Assembly (NCBI GenBank): GCA_900318535.1
Contig: ONKU01000018.1
Location: forward strand, 1-48,065
Length of the DNA: 48,065 bases
DNA from: an uncultured Prevotellaceae bacterium
Lineage (GTDB): Bacteria; Bacteroidota; Bacteroidia; Bacteroidales; Muribaculaceae
Direction: 5' to 3'
Shown: positions 46,555-48,065 of the stretch, in pieces
Position numbering within the stretch: the first letter of the stretch is position 1
Layout of the letters: each line of letters begins with the position of its first letter
Program-made: the position numbers and the translations under genes
Notes under the pieces: model-generated
What the model was told of the DNA's origin: nothing
Database searches by the model: none
What the model saw: only the letters and a program-made list of their open reading frames with translations

Positions 46555-48065
46555 TCAGTGGCCGCTGAGCAGCATGTCGATCAGGTCGGTGACATCTGTA
46601 ATGTTGATGTCGCCATCGACATTGACATCGGCACAGATACTGCATATATCAGCAGAAGGCTTTAGCAGATAATCGATCAGTTCGGTGACATCCGAGATGG
46701 TCACATTGCCGTCATGGTCAACGTCACCGATTGAGTAGCCGTGGCCTTCTCCAGCGAGAACAACGGTCTTGGCCTTGCTCCAGGGGCTCCAGGTGTCGTC
46801 GGTGTAGTGGGTCTTCACGCGGAAGAAGAAGGTGCCGCCGGCAGTCAGGTTCTTAACCGTGTAGAACTTGTCGGGAGTGATGCCGGTGATGAGACGGTAG
46901 GTGGCATCGCCTTCCTCATTAACGGCCCTGAGCTTCGCGGGCTCACTGGCATCGCCGGCATAAATCTGAATGCTCTCAATCTGGCCATAATTGTTGGGAT
47001 AGTAGTCGCCACGGATGGTGATCCGCTCGATGTCAGCGCAATCCAGGACGAAGACATAATCGGTGTACTGGGGGGCAAGGTCCACATGCACGGATTGCAG
47101 GCTAGTAGAGATGGTTACAGGCACCGCCAGAACCCAGCTGGAGGCAACCATCGCCGGTGAAGAGCTGGCTACCCTGATACTCCCAGCCCTCGGGGAAGTA
47201 GTCCTGCCAGTGAGAAATTACACTGTAACTGCTGTAAGTGAGGTCGCTCCAGTCTGTTTCTCCCAGTAAAGCAGTTATGGGCTTAGTAGCCACCTCAAGT
47301 GTGTAACTTTCAACGTTCTTGGCTGGAGTCTCATCGGTCCAGTCGGCACGGAACTCGGTGAGCTTGATGAAGTCCTCGTTGGCCTCAAGCATGACGGGAT
47401 CGTGTGTCTCAAACACCGAGGTACCCACGATGTTGACGACAACATCCTCGGCATTCTCGCTGCTCAAGGTGATGGTGGCATTGTGGGTGCCTACCTCCTG
47501 GGGAGCATAGGTGATGGTGATATCCTTACCGCTCTCGACCTCGCTCAAGGCAATGTTGTTAACGTCAATCGAGAAGACGCCATTGGGGTCGTTGAGGGTA
47601 ACGGTCACATCATGGTCGAGGTAGTAGCCGAAGACCGAGAGCACCTGGGTGGTCGACTTCTCGGCATAGGACTCAATGGCCATGTTCAAGGCGCTGGCAG
47701 TAATCGTCGGACCCAGATAAGGCGGCTGGATACCGATAACCATCTGCTGGTCATCAGTGAAGTTATATTCACCATCGGTAAAGGCATTGAGCGGGCAGTA
47801 GCAGTTGTAATCGCCGCTCCAGCCCCAGTTGATGTGGTAAGTGTCGTCACTAGCGTCATAGCCATCAACGTTGAAGGCATGACCGCCTGCATAGCTGTCA
47901 TAAGCACAATACACGATGGGTCGGTTGTTGACCAGTTCCTCCTGAATCATGGCAGCCCACGTGTTGTTGTTATAGGAGTATTTGTAATAGATCTCAGCCG
48001 TCTCGCTGTTATAGCCGAAGAACTTGACGGCACGCAGGATGTCGCTGCCATAGGCGCCGCTGCCC
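46555..48065 (-). pseudogene. C10-family protease, 5' part outside window, broken by internal deletion and frameshift
   Basis: From the right edge an open frame codes the second half of a C10 protease: SDILRAVKFFGYNSE, NRPIVYCAYDS, and the active-site His in AGGHAFNVDGYDA with the WGWSGD segment. An extra beta domain (about 47400-47700) follows. At about 47120-47128 the frame ends, after LGSGGA, in CNHLY and a stop. The +1 frame takes up with VPVTISTSLQSV. In the intact neighbour about 33 residues lie between the matching points (LGGGGS and IPVTVSC), so a deletion of roughly 100 bases with frame loss has removed part of this domain. The dockerin-like tail (46555-46740) is intact. The Cys region is beyond the edge. 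Confidence 0.8.

Overview
The window reads as chromosomal DNA of a gut-type Bacteroidota, most likely order Bacteroidales (Muribaculaceae/Prevotellaceae-like). The grounds are: Bacteroidota -7 boxes (TANNTTTG) ahead of many genes, almost no Shine-Dalgarno dependence, FISUMP-like and dockerin-like repeat proteins, SpeB-type C10 proteases, a Wzi-like capsule protein, a DUF4271-hemD pair, and a glycine-lipid (glsA/glsB-like) gene pair. The species cannot be fixed from sequence alone.

Layout. 1-100: end of an IS3-family-like element, cut by the window edge. 144-1433: secreted protein ending in two dockerin-like repeats. 2.1-8.3 kb: an accessory patch of small membrane, secreted and hypothetical proteins, mixed with degenerate duplicated fragments, a promoter-linked 124-bp repeat in two copies, duplicated terminators, and a truncated phage-like gene beside tRNA-Lys. 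8.5-13.3 kb: two PLP aminotransferases, an LpxL-like acyltransferase and a BASS-type transporter. 13.3-18.9 kb: a thioesterase and a patatin-like lipase, facing an operon of GYF_2/CD225 protein, DUF2752 protein, thyA, folA and lpxB. 19-23 kb: outer-membrane phospholipase A, DUF554 protein, and a GH89 alpha-N-acetylglucosaminidase. 23.3-27.2 kb: a leftward operon of GlsA-like and GlsB-like acyltransferases, Wzi-like protein and lipoprotein. 27.3-30.4 kb: a GT-C-type membrane protein, an outer-membrane barrel and a Tyr-rich lipoprotein. 30.4-34.3 kb: the housekeeping block LOG protein, DUF4271, hemD-like, rnpA, yidD, tatD. 34.4-40 kb: a mini-protein that is nearly all T9SS-like sorting domain, then cls, ispE, grpE, dnaJ and an RluA-type pseudouridine synthase. 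40-44 kb: a TPR-like protein, a periplasmic solute-binding-like protein, and a third aminotransferase. 44.2-48 kb: two tandem C10 proteases with dockerin-like tails; the second is broken by an internal deletion plus frameshift and runs off the window.

How the genes fit together. Much of the window concerns the cell envelope: lipid A (lpxB, lpxL-like), cardiolipin (cls), glycine lipids (glsAB-like), phospholipid breakdown (pldA, patatin) and capsule (Wzi-like). Secreted proteases and a glycosidase suggest host-glycan and protein use. No complete novel defence, CRISPR or mobile system was found. The most unusual signals are non-coding: 7-bp tandem arrays in intergenic gaps, every unit of which carries a stop codon on both strands; a long repeat placed at a fixed distance from two promoters; and several genes whose -7 box lies so close to the ATG that the mRNA should be leaderless.
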